From Mesorhizobium norvegicum (GTDB lineage: Bacteria; Pseudomonadota; Alphaproteobacteria; Rhizobiales; Rhizobiaceae): a stretch of 64,000 bases of DNA. This document shows positions 16,400 through 24,491 of this stretch, piece after piece. The notes beneath the pieces were generated by a model. It did not search any database. It was not told where the DNA came from and saw only the letters and a list, made by a program, of their open reading frames with translations. The position numbers were made by a program, and so were the translations under genes. Each line of letters begins with the position of its first letter. The stretch's first letter is position 1. Where the stretch lies: assembly GCF_004919685.1 (NCBI RefSeq), contig NZ_SMYZ01000004.1, positions 62,001 to 126,000 on the forward strand. Reading direction: 5' to 3'.

Positions 16400-17521
16400 A
16401 TGGCGACAGGCTACGTTTTTCACGAACAGCTGATGTGGCATGACACCGGCTCCAGCGCCGACATGATGCCTCCCGGCCGTTTCGTGGAACCCGGCCGGCA
16501 TCTGGAATCGCCCGGCTCGAAGCGCCGACTGAACAACCTCATCCAGGTCAGCGGCCTGTCGCGGCATCTGGTGCCGATCATCCCCGAGCCGGTCTCGGTC
16601 GAAGACCTTTTGCGCGTCCACACGCAACGCCATGTCGACGATATCCGCATGCTCAGCGAGCACGGCTCCGGTTTCGCCGGGCCACAGGCGCCGATCGGTC
16701 TCAACAGTTTCGAGATCGCGCTGCTGTCGGCCGGCACCACCTATGCCGCGATGCGCGCCGTGCTGACCGGCCGCGTCGACAATGCCTATGCGCTGGCGCG
16801 GCCGCCGGGACACCATGCCGAACCCGACCAGGCGATGGGCAACTGCCTGTTCTCCAACATCGGCGTCTCCGTGCGCCGGCTGCAGCACGAAGGCCTGCTC
16901 GGGCGCGCTGCGGTGGTCGACTGGGACGTGCATCACGGCAACGGCACCGAGACGGTGTTTTATTCCGACCCGTCGGTGCTGACCATCTCCGTGCATCAGG
17001 ACAATCTCTACCCGACCGGGCGCGGTGCGCTGGCCGACAACGGGAAAGATGCTGGCGAAGGCTACAACATCAACATCCCGCTGCCGGCCGGCAGCGGCAC
17101 CGGCGCCTATGAAGCGACCTTCGACCGCGTCGTCGCGCCGGCGCTGCGTGCCTACAGACCGGACCTGGTCATTGTCGCCTCCGGTTTCGATGCGTCCGGC
17201 TTTGATCCGCTCGGCCGCATGATGCTCAACAGCGAATGCTTCCGGCGCCTCGCCGCGCGCATGGTGGCGCTGGCCGCCGAGACCTCGCAAGGGCGCCTGA
17301 TCATGACCCATGAAGGCGGCTACTCCGAGGGCTATGTGCCGTTCTGCGGCCATGCCGTCATCGAGACGCTGGCCAATCATCGCACCGAAGTGGTCGACCC
17401 GCTGTCGGAGCATATCGACGAATGGGCCGGGCAGGATCTGCAGCCGCACCAGGCAGCGGTGATCGATGCCGCCGAAGGCCTGCTCGCCGGCCTGCGCCAA
17501 CGCCTCGCCAGCGCGGCCTGA
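16400..17521 (+). CDS. Histone-deacetylase-like amidohydrolase (class II HDAC family)
   Basis: 373-residue zinc amidohydrolase very similar in layout to the bacterial HDAC-like amidohydrolase HDAH and acetylpolyamine deacetylases. Catalytic His138-His139 in ARPPGHHAEP, zinc ligands Asp176 and His178 in DWDVHHGNG and Asp264 in SGFDASGFDP, and the transition-state Tyr308 in HEGGYSEGY are all present, so it should be active. The cytosolic enzyme would remove acetyl or acyl groups from an amine. It is the first gene of an operon continuing with a HAAT importer 4 bases downstream, which points to deacylation of an imported N-acyl amine or amide, not of histones. Confidence 0.92.
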   Translation: MATGYVFHEQLMWHDTGSSADMMPPGRFVEPGRHLESPGSKRRLNNLIQVSGLSRHLVPIIPEPVSVEDLLRVHTQRHVDDIRMLSEHGSGFAGPQAPIGLNSFEIALLSAGTTYAAMRAVLTGRVDNAYALARPPGHHAEPDQAMGNCLFSNIGVSVRRLQHEGLLGRAAVVDWDVHHGNGTETVFYSDPSVLTISVHQDNLYPTGRGALADNGKDAGEGYNINIPLPAGSGTGAYEATFDRVVAPALRAYRPDLVIVASGFDASGFDPLGRMMLNSECFRRLAARMVALAAETSQGRLIMTHEGGYSEGYVPFCGHAVIETLANHRTEVVDPLSEHIDEWAGQDLQPHQAAVIDAAEGLLAGLRQRLASAA

Positions 17522-17525
17522 CGCG

Positions 17526-18383
17526 ATGGATTTTCTCGTCACCACGCTTCTCAATGCGCTGACGCTGATCAGCATCCTGATGCTGGTCGGCCTCGGGCTG
17601 GCGATCAGCTTCGGCCTGATGAACGTCACCAACCTGGCGCATGGCGAGTTCGTCACCGTCGGCGCCTTCGCGGTCTATTTCGTCCAGAGCATGGGCGGCT
17701 CGTTCTGGCTGGGGCTGGCCGCGGCGCCCATCGCCGGCGCGGTGGTCGGCTGTATCCTCGAATTCGCCATCATCCGCCATCTCTATTCCAGGCCGGTCTC
17801 GACGGTGCTCGCCACCTGGGGCGTCAGCCTGATCCTGCAGCAAGGGCTGGAACTGACCTTTGGTCTCGGCGCCAAGCCGGTAACGCCGCCGATCGAGGGC
17901 ACGCTCGACCTCCTCTTCACCGTCTATCCGGCCTACCGGCTGATCCTGATCGGCATCGCCATGCTGACCTTGCTCGGCGTCATCCTGCTGATCAGCCGGA
18001 CATCCTTCGGGCTCGACATCCGCACCGTCATCCAGAACCGCGAGATGGCCGAGGGCGTCGGCATCAACACGCGGCGCACCTACGCCATTGCCTTCACCTT
18101 CGGCGCGGCCATCGCAGGGCTTGCCGGCGGACTGGTCGCGCCGCTGGCGATCGTGCTGCCGCAGATGGGGGTGAACTATCTTGCCAACGCCTTCTTCGTC
18201 GTCATTGTTGGCGGCGTCGGCTCGATCGGCGGCCTTGTCGCCGGCAGCGTCTTTGTCGGCGGGCTGACCAGCATCCTCAACTACCAGATCTCGCCATCGC
18301 TGGCCCAAGCGATCGTGCTGCTCGCGGCCATCGTCGCTGTCCGTCTGCGGCCCAACGGCCTGTTCAACGGGGCATCGCGATGA
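17526..18383 (+). CDS. HAAT ABC transporter permease (LivH/UrtB type)
   Basis: 285-residue inner-membrane permease starting MDFLVTTLLNALTLISILMLVGLGL. Contains the family loop MNVTNLAHGEFVTVGAFAVY and the coupling segment VIQNREMAEGVGINTRRTY. No periplasmic N-terminal extension of the type found in true UrtB, so it is a LivH-length protein. It begins four bases after the HDAC-like gene stop and its stop overlaps the next permease start by 4 bases (18380-18383). Confidence 0.92.
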   Translation: MDFLVTTLLNALTLISILMLVGLGLAISFGLMNVTNLAHGEFVTVGAFAVYFVQSMGGSFWLGLAAAPIAGAVVGCILEFAIIRHLYSRPVSTVLATWGVSLILQQGLELTFGLGAKPVTPPIEGTLDLLFTVYPAYRLILIGIAMLTLLGVILLISRTSFGLDIRTVIQNREMAEGVGINTRRTYAIAFTFGAAIAGLAGGLVAPLAIVLPQMGVNYLANAFFVVIVGGVGSIGGLVAGSVFVGGLTSILNYQISPSLAQAIVLLAAIVAVRLRPNGLFNGASR

Positions 18384-19366
18384 TCGCCCGGGATCGCAAC
18401 TGGCTGCTGATCTTCGCCGTCTGCGTGGCGCTCGCCATCGTCTATCCCCTCTTCGCCGACGGCTATCAGCTGACGGTGATCCGCGACGCGCTGATCTTCG
18501 GCCTGTTTGCCGCAAGCCTCGATTTCTTCTGGGGCCGCACCGGAATCCTGTGTTTCGGCCACGCCGCCTTCTTCGGCATTGGCGGCTACATCATGGCGCT
18601 GGTCACGCTCAATGACGCCATCCCCTTCGCCAGCCTGCTCGGTATCATGGGTGCGGTGGCGGGTGCGGCCTTCGTCGCCGCGATCATCGGCTACTTCCTG
18701 TTCTTCGGCGGCATCCGCGGCAGCTATTTCACCATCGTCACGCTGGCGATGGGCGTCATTTGCCAGCAGGCCGCGGTTTCCTGGAGTTCGGTCACTGGCG
18801 GCGACAGCGGCCTGATCGGCATCCCGCCGATCGAGTTCGATCTTGGCGGGCTGCATGTCGATCTGAGCCAGGACCTGCCCAGCTACATCTTCGTCTCGGC
18901 CATCGTCGCGGTGGCCGTGCTGGCGCTGTGGTCGATCAGCCGTGGCCGCTGGGGCACGGTGCTGACCGCCATCCAGGACAATGAAGTCAGGGCGGCAGCG
19001 CTCGGCCACAACGCGCCATTGCGGCTGCTCGTCACCTTCGTCCTGTCGGCAGCCATCGCCGGACTTGCCGGCGCCCTCTATGTCTGCATGGCAGGGCTGG
19101 TTGCACCAGACTTGTCCGGACTGCTTCTGTCCACCGAGGTCATCGTCTGGGTGGCGGTCGGCGGGCGTGGCACGCTGCTTGGGCCGGTGCTCGGCGCCAT
19201 CTTCATCCAGCGCGCGCAGCAGACGATCAGCAGCTTCAACCCGAGCCTGTGGCCGCTGCTGCTCGGCTGCGTCTTCGTCATCATCGTCTTTGTCCTGCCG
19301 GACGGCATCCTGTCGATCTACGCGCGGCTGAAGAGCCTGTTCAAAGGCAGGAGGCGCGCGCAATGA
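18380..19366 (+). CDS. HAAT ABC transporter permease (LivM/UrtC type)
   Basis: 328-residue permease with about ten hydrophobic segments. The signature region FWGRTGILCFGHAAFFGIGGY and the coupling segment VLTAIQDNEVRAAALGHN are typical of LivM/UrtC subunits. The FGGIRGSYFTIVTLAMGV segment corresponds to the conserved Y-F/L-A-I-x-T loop. Overlaps both neighbours by 4 bases, so permeases and ATPases are made in step. Partner of the LivH/UrtB-type permease at 17526. Confidence 0.92.
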   Translation: MIARDRNWLLIFAVCVALAIVYPLFADGYQLTVIRDALIFGLFAASLDFFWGRTGILCFGHAAFFGIGGYIMALVTLNDAIPFASLLGIMGAVAGAAFVAAIIGYFLFFGGIRGSYFTIVTLAMGVICQQAAVSWSSVTGGDSGLIGIPPIEFDLGGLHVDLSQDLPSYIFVSAIVAVAVLALWSISRGRWGTVLTAIQDNEVRAAALGHNAPLRLLVTFVLSAAIAGLAGALYVCMAGLVAPDLSGLLLSTEVIVWVAVGGRGTLLGPVLGAIFIQRAQQTISSFNPSLWPLLLGCVFVIIVFVLPDGILSIYARLKSLFKGRRRAQ

Positions 19367-20067
19367 GCGACATCCTGCTCCAGGCCGAGAATGTCGGCAT
19401 CCGCTTTGGCGGACTGCAGGCGCTCGAGGCGCTGAACCTCACCGTGCGAGACAAAGAGCTTTGCTGCATCATCGGGCCGAACGGCGCCGGCAAGAGCACT
19501 TTCCTCAACGTACTGACCGGCACGCTTCGCCCGACCAGCGGCAGCGTACGCTTCCTCGGCCACGACATCGCAGGCCTGCCGTTGCACCGCATCGCGCGGC
19601 TCGGCATCGCCCGCAAGTTCCAGATCCCGTCTGTCTTCCCGAGCCTCTCGGTGGAAGACAATCTGAAAGTCGCGCGCTGGGGCGCGCCCTCGCCTGTGCG
19701 CCCGGTTGGCGAACTGCTGGAACTGGTCGCGCTGACCAACCGTGCCGCCACGCTGGCGGGCGAACTCGCGCATGGCCAGAAGCAATGGCTGGAGATCGGC
19801 ATGGCGCTGGCAATCGAGCCACGGCTGCTTTTGCTCGACGAGCCGACCGCCGGCATGACGCCACAAGAGACGCTGGCGACGGCCGAGATGCTGCTGCGGC
19901 TCAAGGGCGAATTCTCGATCGTCGCCGTCGAACACGACATCCGCTTCGTGCGGGCGCTGAACTGCGAAACGCTGGTGCTGCATCAGGGACGCCGGCTGCG
20001 CAGCGGTCCTTTCCATGACATCGAGACCGACGAAATGGTCCGCGATGTCTATCTGGGGAGGCGCTGA
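19363..20067 (+). CDS. HAAT ABC transporter ATP-binding protein (UrtD-like)
   Basis: 234-residue ATPase. Walker A GPNGAGKS at residues 38-45, an unusual signature LAHGQKQWLEIGMAL in place of LSGGQ, and Walker B RLLLLDEPTAGMTP. The HGQKQWLEIGM signature is the one I know from UrtD of urea transporters, which places this importer in the urea/short-chain-amide branch of the HAAT family and not with leucine transporters. The H-loop is SIVAVEHDI. Start at the ATG overlapping the permease stop. Confidence 0.9.
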   Translation: MSDILLQAENVGIRFGGLQALEALNLTVRDKELCCIIGPNGAGKSTFLNVLTGTLRPTSGSVRFLGHDIAGLPLHRIARLGIARKFQIPSVFPSLSVEDNLKVARWGAPSPVRPVGELLELVALTNRAATLAGELAHGQKQWLEIGMALAIEPRLLLLDEPTAGMTPQETLATAEMLLRLKGEFSIVAVEHDIRFVRALNCETLVLHQGRRLRSGPFHDIETDEMVRDVYLGRR

Positions 20068-20069
20068 CC

Positions 20070-20771
20070 ATGCTGCGGACGATCGCGGTCTCGGCCGGCT
20101 ACGGCCTGCTCCCGGTGCTGAACGGCATCGACCTCAGCGTCGCGCCGGGCGAAGTCGTCGGCCTGCTCGGCCGCAACGGCGCCGGCAAGACGACGTTGCT
20201 GCGCGTCATCGCCGGCGGCTTGCCGGCGAGCGGTGGCGCGGTGGTTCTCGGAGACCAGGACCTCACGAACGCACCCGCCTTCCGCCGCGCGCGGGCGGGC
20301 ATCGCGCATGTGCCGCAGGGACGCGGCATCTTCAACCAGCTGACGGTGCGGCAAAACCTGGAAGTCGGCACCCGCGCCGCCAAGGACCGTGGTGACGGCG
20401 GCATTCCTGACGACATCTTCGGCTATTTTCCGATCCTGCGCGAACGCGAGGCGCAGGTCGCCGGCACGCTCTCGGGCGGCCAGCAGCAGATGCTGGCGAT
20501 CGGCCGCGCGCTGTGCGGCCTGCCGTCGGTGCTGCTGCTCGACGAGCCCTCGGAAGGCATCCAGCCGAACATCGTGCAGTCGATCGCCGAGCTGGTGCCG
20601 CGCATCGCCCGCGAGCGCGGCATCGCGATCGTTCTCGTCGAGCAGAATCTCGATCTCGTTCTCAAGGCATCGGACCGCTGCCTGGTGATGGAGAAGGGCA
20701 GGATCGTCCATGAAGGCGCGCCGGAGGCGTTCGCCGACGAGACCCTGCTGAAGGACCTGTTGGCTTTGTAA
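20070..20771 (+). CDS. HAAT ABC transporter ATP-binding protein (LivF/UrtE type)
   Basis: 233-residue ATPase. Walker A GRNGAGKT (residues 34-41), Q-loop HVPQGRGIFNQLTVRQNL, signature LSGGQQQM and Walker B VLLLDEPSEGIQPNIV. The SEGIQPNIV string is characteristic of UrtE/LivF-type subunits. It follows the UrtD-like gene after two bases. Forms the ATPase heterodimer for the HDAC-linked importer. Confidence 0.92.
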   Translation: MLRTIAVSAGYGLLPVLNGIDLSVAPGEVVGLLGRNGAGKTTLLRVIAGGLPASGGAVVLGDQDLTNAPAFRRARAGIAHVPQGRGIFNQLTVRQNLEVGTRAAKDRGDGGIPDDIFGYFPILREREAQVAGTLSGGQQQMLAIGRALCGLPSVLLLDEPSEGIQPNIVQSIAELVPRIARERGIAIVLVEQNLDLVLKASDRCLVMEKGRIVHEGAPEAFADETLLKDLLAL

Positions 20772-20813
20772 GGCGTGCATGGGGCGCGCCTGGGACTGGA
20801 AGGGAACACAACA

Positions 20814-21983
20814 ATGATAAGCAGAAGAACTGTCTTGAAATCAGGCGGCGCCGCGGCCGCCTTTGCCATGGTCGGCGCGCCGTCGATCCTGCGCGCCGCC
20901 GACACCGTCAAGGTCGGCCTGTCGATCCCGATCACCGGGCTGCAGGCGATCCTCGGCGAGACGCTGCTCAATTGCTACAAGCTCGCCGCCGCCGAACTCA
21001 ACGCCGCCAACGGCATTGGCGGGCGCCAGGTCGAGCTCATCATCGAAGACAACCAGACCACCACCAAGGGCTCCATCGACAAGGCGCGCAAGCTCATCAA
21101 CGAAGACAAGGTCGACGTGATCATGGGCACGATCATTTCGCCCGAGCGCAGCGCTACGCTGTCGGTGACCTCGAAAGCCAAGAAGCTGTTCTTCTACCCG
21201 ACCAATTTCGAAGGCGGCGAGTGCAACCGCTACTTCGTCGCCACCGGCCCGATCCCGATGCAGCAGGTCGATCCGATGATGCCATGGGTGGCCGAGAACC
21301 TCGGCAAGACGATCTATGTCATGGCTTCGGACTATGCATGGCCGCAGAAGATGACCGAGGCGATCACGGCAGCTTACGAGAAGGCCGGCGGCAAGATCAT
21401 CGGCGCCGACTACTATCCGTTCGGCACCACCGATTTCGGCCCGGCCTTCCAGAAGATCAAGTCGCTGAAGCCCGATGTCGTCTGGTCGATGGTGGTCGGC
21501 AACGATGCCGTCACCCAGCTCAAGCAGTATCGCAGCTTCGACATCAAGCAGCCGCTGATCGCGCCCCTCGACGAGGTCTTCAACAAGGACGCGCTGCCGC
21601 CCGGCGTCGCGGCCGGCACCTACGCACCGCAGCCCTACTGGATGGCGCTCGACAACCCGGTCAACAAGAAGTTCATCTCGAGCTTCCGCGAGAAGTTCGG
21701 CCAGGAGAAGATGGTCAACGGCATCGGCGAAGCCGGCTACAACGGCCTGCATCTCTATGCGCTGGCCGCCGAGAAGGCCGGATCGCTGAAGGACGATGAT
21801 GTGCTGGCCGCGCTGCCGTCGATCGAGTTCGACGCGCCGCAAGGCAAGATCCGCGTCGACGCCACCAACAACCACACGCTGTGCCATTCCTATGTCGGCA
21901 AGGCGGCGGCCGACGGCATCGGCTACGAGATCGCTAGGGATTTCGGCACCATCGCGCCGGTAACGCCTTACTGCAAACTCTAG
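20814..21983 (+). CDS. HAAT substrate-binding protein, urea/short-chain-amide type
   Basis: 389-residue periplasmic binding protein. A twin-arginine signal (SRRTVLKSGG, residues 3-12) followed by a hydrophobic stretch ending at ILRAAD suggests Tat export. The mature protein opens VKVGLSIPITG and contains LFFYPTNFEGGECNRYF, SDYAWPQ and DAPQGKIRVDATNNHT, which align in spirit with UrtA/AmiC proteins (FYPVQYEG, DYVYP, DAPEG). ATG chosen after AAGGGAAC. Last gene of the HDAC-HAAT operon; it defines the cargo, probably an amide or acylated amine, not plain urea since the operon has an amidohydrolase and no urease genes. Confidence 0.9.
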   Translation: MISRRTVLKSGGAAAAFAMVGAPSILRAADTVKVGLSIPITGLQAILGETLLNCYKLAAAELNAANGIGGRQVELIIEDNQTTTKGSIDKARKLINEDKVDVIMGTIISPERSATLSVTSKAKKLFFYPTNFEGGECNRYFVATGPIPMQQVDPMMPWVAENLGKTIYVMASDYAWPQKMTEAITAAYEKAGGKIIGADYYPFGTTDFGPAFQKIKSLKPDVVWSMVVGNDAVTQLKQYRSFDIKQPLIAPLDEVFNKDALPPGVAAGTYAPQPYWMALDNPVNKKFISSFREKFGQEKMVNGIGEAGYNGLHLYALAAEKAGSLKDDDVLAALPSIEFDAPQGKIRVDATNNHTLCHSYVGKAAADGIGYEIARDFGTIAPVTPYCKL

Positions 21984-21997
21984 CTCCTTGTTTTGAC

Positions 21998-22041
21998 GCA
22001 ATTCCGGACGGAAAACCGTTTCACACTTTTCCTGGAATTGC
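21998..22041. repeat. Intergenic palindromic repeat, GCAATTCC...GGAATTGC
   Basis: A 44-base element with 8-base inverted ends GCAATTCC (21998-22005) and GGAATTGC (22034-22041) sits between the convergent binding-protein and Rieske genes. I recognise this sequence as a dispersed intergenic repeat of Mesorhizobium-type genomes. It can also serve as a bidirectional terminator here. Recognition is from memory; copy number was not checked. Confidence 0.6.
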
Positions 22042-22103
22042 TCTAGCAGACAAAGCTGCGCGGCTCGGGAACCACAAGGTGCCCGAGCCGTGCGGATCTC
22101 CGA

Positions 22104-23441
22104 TCACAGCCGCGTATTGCAGCTCGCCGCTTTCGGCGATGCGAAAAGCTCCTTCGGCGCAGACCACTGGCTGAGCGGCGCGCCGCGCGTGCCGGTGATC
22201 AGCGACCGCAGTTCCGACAAATAGGTCTGCACGAAGAACGAGGTCTGGCTTTCCAGCGGCGTATAAGGGCCCGGCCGGTAGGCGCGCGACATGATGCCGT
22301 CGGCATTGTCCTCGGTGATCTTCTTGTCCTGCACCGTGGTGACGTCCCACATCCAGCTGATCGCATCGGCGTCGACGTCGCCATCGGCATCCTTGTCGAC
22401 GAGCCAGGTCAGAATGACGTCGGTTTCCGTGGCGCTGCGCGGTATCATCTGGAACAGCGTGACATAGTCATTGGCAGCACTTGCAAAGGACAGACGTCCG
22501 AGGCGGAAACCGCTTTCGCCACCATCATAGGCGTGACGGCCGCCCATCAGGCACGAGACCCCCTCACCCGTATTGGACAGCGTGTTGCGGCCGGAGCCGA
22601 TCGGCTTGCGGTGCATGGCAAACGGCATCGTGTCGAGGTCGCCCGCCTGCCACGCACCCTTGTGGAACTCGGCATCGCCGATGACGCTGTGCCAGGCTTC
22701 GATTTCGTTCTGCCACGCGATTGCCTTGTCAGCGTCGCGGGTCGCGGTCACTTTGACATGGCCGTTGACGCGGTAATATTCGGGATGAGCCGGCCGGCAG
22801 TGATAGCATTCGAGGAAGTTCTCGAGCACCAGCTTCCAGTTCGCCCGGGTGAGATAGTTCTTGCGCGCGACGATGCGTGCACGGTCGAGGCCGTTTTCGC
22901 GCAACCCGCCCGTCAGCCCGTCCGCGACAGGCTGGATGTCGGGCAGCGAATTGGCATCGAGGCCGCAGAAGACGAGGCCGCCGAAATTCTTGCAGGGCAC
23001 GCGGTGCAGTCCCAGCGCTTCCGGATCGACGCTTGCCGGTAGATCCTGCCGTGACTTCAGTTCGCCGGTGAGCCTGAATGACCAGGCATGATAGGGGCAG
23101 ACCAGAAGCTTGCCGCGACCATCCTTGGCGCAAAGCCGCGAGCCGCGATGAGTGCAGACATTGTAGTAGGCCGCGATGTCCTCCTCGCCGTCGCCGAAGC
23201 GCACGACGATGATCTCCTCGTCGAAAAGCTGGCGCACGATGTAGCGACCCTTTTCGGGGACCTCGCTGGCATGGGCGACAAGCATCCATTGGCGCGGAAA
23301 CCACAAGTCCCGTTCCAGCGCGAAGATCGCCGGATCCGCATAGAAGGCCTGTTCCAGCGACCAGTCCGGACGTTGCCGGTCGATCAGCCTGACGGTCTCG
23401 CTTCTGTCGATAGGCTGGCTGTTCGGTGTGTAGGCCTGCAC
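22104..23441 (-). CDS. Rieske-type aromatic-ring-hydroxylating/quaternary-ammonium oxygenase, alpha subunit
   Basis: 445 residues from a GTG at 23441, preceded at 9 bases by AGAAAGG; the frame runs further upstream, but into the probable LysR operator. The Rieske [2Fe-2S] site is C96-T-H98 and C115-P-Y-H118. The mononuclear iron site is ENFLECYHCRPAHPEYY with His214 and His219. The residue three before His214 is Glu211 where naphthalene-dioxygenase-like enzymes have Asp; Glu is seen in carnitine oxygenase CntA and glycine-betaine demethylase relatives. A betaine or other N-methyl substrate is therefore a reasonable guess. No ferredoxin reductase gene is adjacent. Divergent from a LysR gene. 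Confidence 0.88.
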   Translation of the reverse strand: MQAYTPNSQPIDRSETVRLIDRQRPDWSLEQAFYADPAIFALERDLWFPRQWMLVAHASEVPEKGRYIVRQLFDEEIIVVRFGDGEEDIAAYYNVCTHRGSRLCAKDGRGKLLVCPYHAWSFRLTGELKSRQDLPASVDPEALGLHRVPCKNFGGLVFCGLDANSLPDIQPVADGLTGGLRENGLDRARIVARKNYLTRANWKLVLENFLECYHCRPAHPEYYRVNGHVKVTATRDADKAIAWQNEIEAWHSVIGDAEFHKGAWQAGDLDTMPFAMHRKPIGSGRNTLSNTGEGVSCLMGGRHAYDGGESGFRLGRLSFASAANDYVTLFQMIPRSATETDVILTWLVDKDADGDVDADAISWMWDVTTVQDKKITEDNADGIMSRAYRPGPYTPLESQTSFFVQTYLSELRSLITGTRGAPLSQWSAPKELFASPKAASCNTRL

Positions 23442-23521
23442 GGCAAACACCTTTCTGCTCGCTGGCGTTAGGATGATGTTTCGATAGAGTGTGCGATGCG
23501 GAAAGGCTTGCGGCAAATACA

Positions 23522-23542
23522 GATATGATAGACCTTCATATC
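23522..23542. promoter_or_regulatory. LysR-type operator, GATATGA-N7-TCATATC
   Basis: Perfect 7-base inverted repeat with a 7-base spacer, 28 bases before the LysR GTG and about 80 bases before the Rieske start. It contains the T-N11-A arrangement (T23526, A23538) expected of LysR boxes. Strong candidate for the site through which the LysR protein controls both directions. Confidence 0.6.
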
Positions 23543-23569
23543 GAAAAGGCATGAAGGCAGGTTTGGATC

Positions 23570-24463
23570 GTGAAAACCCTCAAGACATCGCTTCCCTTGC
23601 TGAACGCCATGGTCGTCTTCGAGGCCGCCGCCAGGCATGGCGGGCTGACGCTGGCCGCGCAGGAGCTCAACATCGCACAATCGGCGGTCAGCAGGCATGT
23701 CGCCAATCTTGAGCGCCAGCTATCGGTCGAGCTGTTCACGCGCAAAGGCAACCGCGTCGCCGTCACCGGGGCCGGCAACACGCTGGCCGAAGCGATCCGC
23801 GACGGTCTCGGCACCATCAGGCAAGCGGTCGAGGATTTAACCGCGCACGACAGCGATACATTCGTGGTCGGCTGCAGCCACGACCTCGCGCAGGCATGGC
23901 TGATGCCGCGCTTCGACCTCATCACCTCGCGGGTGGCCGATGGCCGGGTGCTTTTGCAGACATCCACCGACTACAGGGATTTCGACCAGCCTGAAGTGGC
24001 ATTGTCGATCCGTTTCGGTGAAGCCGGGCAATGGCCCGAATTCGCGACCGAAAAACTGCTCGACGGTGAATGGTTCCCGGTTTGCGCGCCGGCGTTCCTG
24101 GCGCGTTATCCGGCGCTCGCCTCGGAAGAGCCCGAGGCTTTCATGGCGGTGCCGCTGCTGCATCAGGTGACGCCGCCGGGCGCGATCGACAGTTGGCAAT
24201 CGTGGATCGGAACCGACCGAAAACTCGATGGACCTCGGTTCACCGGCTACATGTCGATGATACACGAAACCATCGCCGGGCGCGGCGCGGCACTCGCCTG
24301 GGCCGGATTCGCCGACGAGCATCTGCGTCGCGGCCAGCTCGTCCGGCTGACGAAGACCTCGCGGCGCCACGCCGGCTCCTTCCACATCGTCATGAGGAAG
24401 AATGCCGGCCCGGTGGTCAGGGCGGTGGCGCAGGCGCTGCTCGATAGCGTCGGCGACAGCTGA
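23570..24463 (+). CDS. LysR-family transcriptional regulator
   Basis: 297 residues, GTG start behind AGGCAGG. N-terminal winged helix (residues about 10-70: LLNAMVVFEAAARHGGLTLAAQELNIAQSAVSRHVANLE in outline) and a type 2 periplasmic-binding-like effector domain. The ordering resembles GcvA-type LysR proteins. Divergent from the Rieske oxygenase gene, with a near-ideal LysR box between them. The stop lies inside the first copy of a tandem duplication (24446-24488). Confidence 0.9.
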   Translation: MKTLKTSLPLLNAMVVFEAAARHGGLTLAAQELNIAQSAVSRHVANLERQLSVELFTRKGNRVAVTGAGNTLAEAIRDGLGTIRQAVEDLTAHDSDTFVVGCSHDLAQAWLMPRFDLITSRVADGRVLLQTSTDYRDFDQPEVALSIRFGEAGQWPEFATEKLLDGEWFPVCAPAFLARYPALASEEPEAFMAVPLLHQVTPPGAIDSWQSWIGTDRKLDGPRFTGYMSMIHETIAGRGAALAWAGFADEHLRRGQLVRLTKTSRRHAGSFHIVMRKNAGPVVRAVAQALLDSVGDS

Positions 24464-24488
24464 CAAGTCAGCGTCGGCGACAGCTGAC
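24446..24488 (+). repeat. Tandem 24-base duplication across the LysR stop codon
   Basis: The 19-mer AGCGTCGGCGACAGCTGAC occurs at 24446-24464 and again at 24470-24488, separated by AAGTC. The LysR stop codon (24461-24463) lies in copy 1. The duplicated unit is 24 bases, so copy 2 is untranslated sequence just before the convergent oxidase gene. Confidence 0.9.
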
Positions 24489-24491
24489 GGA

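Noticed and set aside
16373..17656. A 427-codon minus-strand frame
   Set aside because: Antisense to the HDAC-like gene with full active site.
17526..21983. Second HAAT set as a true urea transporter
   Set aside because: UrtD-like signature is suggestive, but the permease lacks the UrtB extension and no urease or nickel genes are near; an HDAC-like enzyme leads the operon.
21998..22041. Inverted repeat as a phage or IS attachment site
   Set aside because: No integrase or transposase and no target duplications; it fits a dispersed intergenic element.
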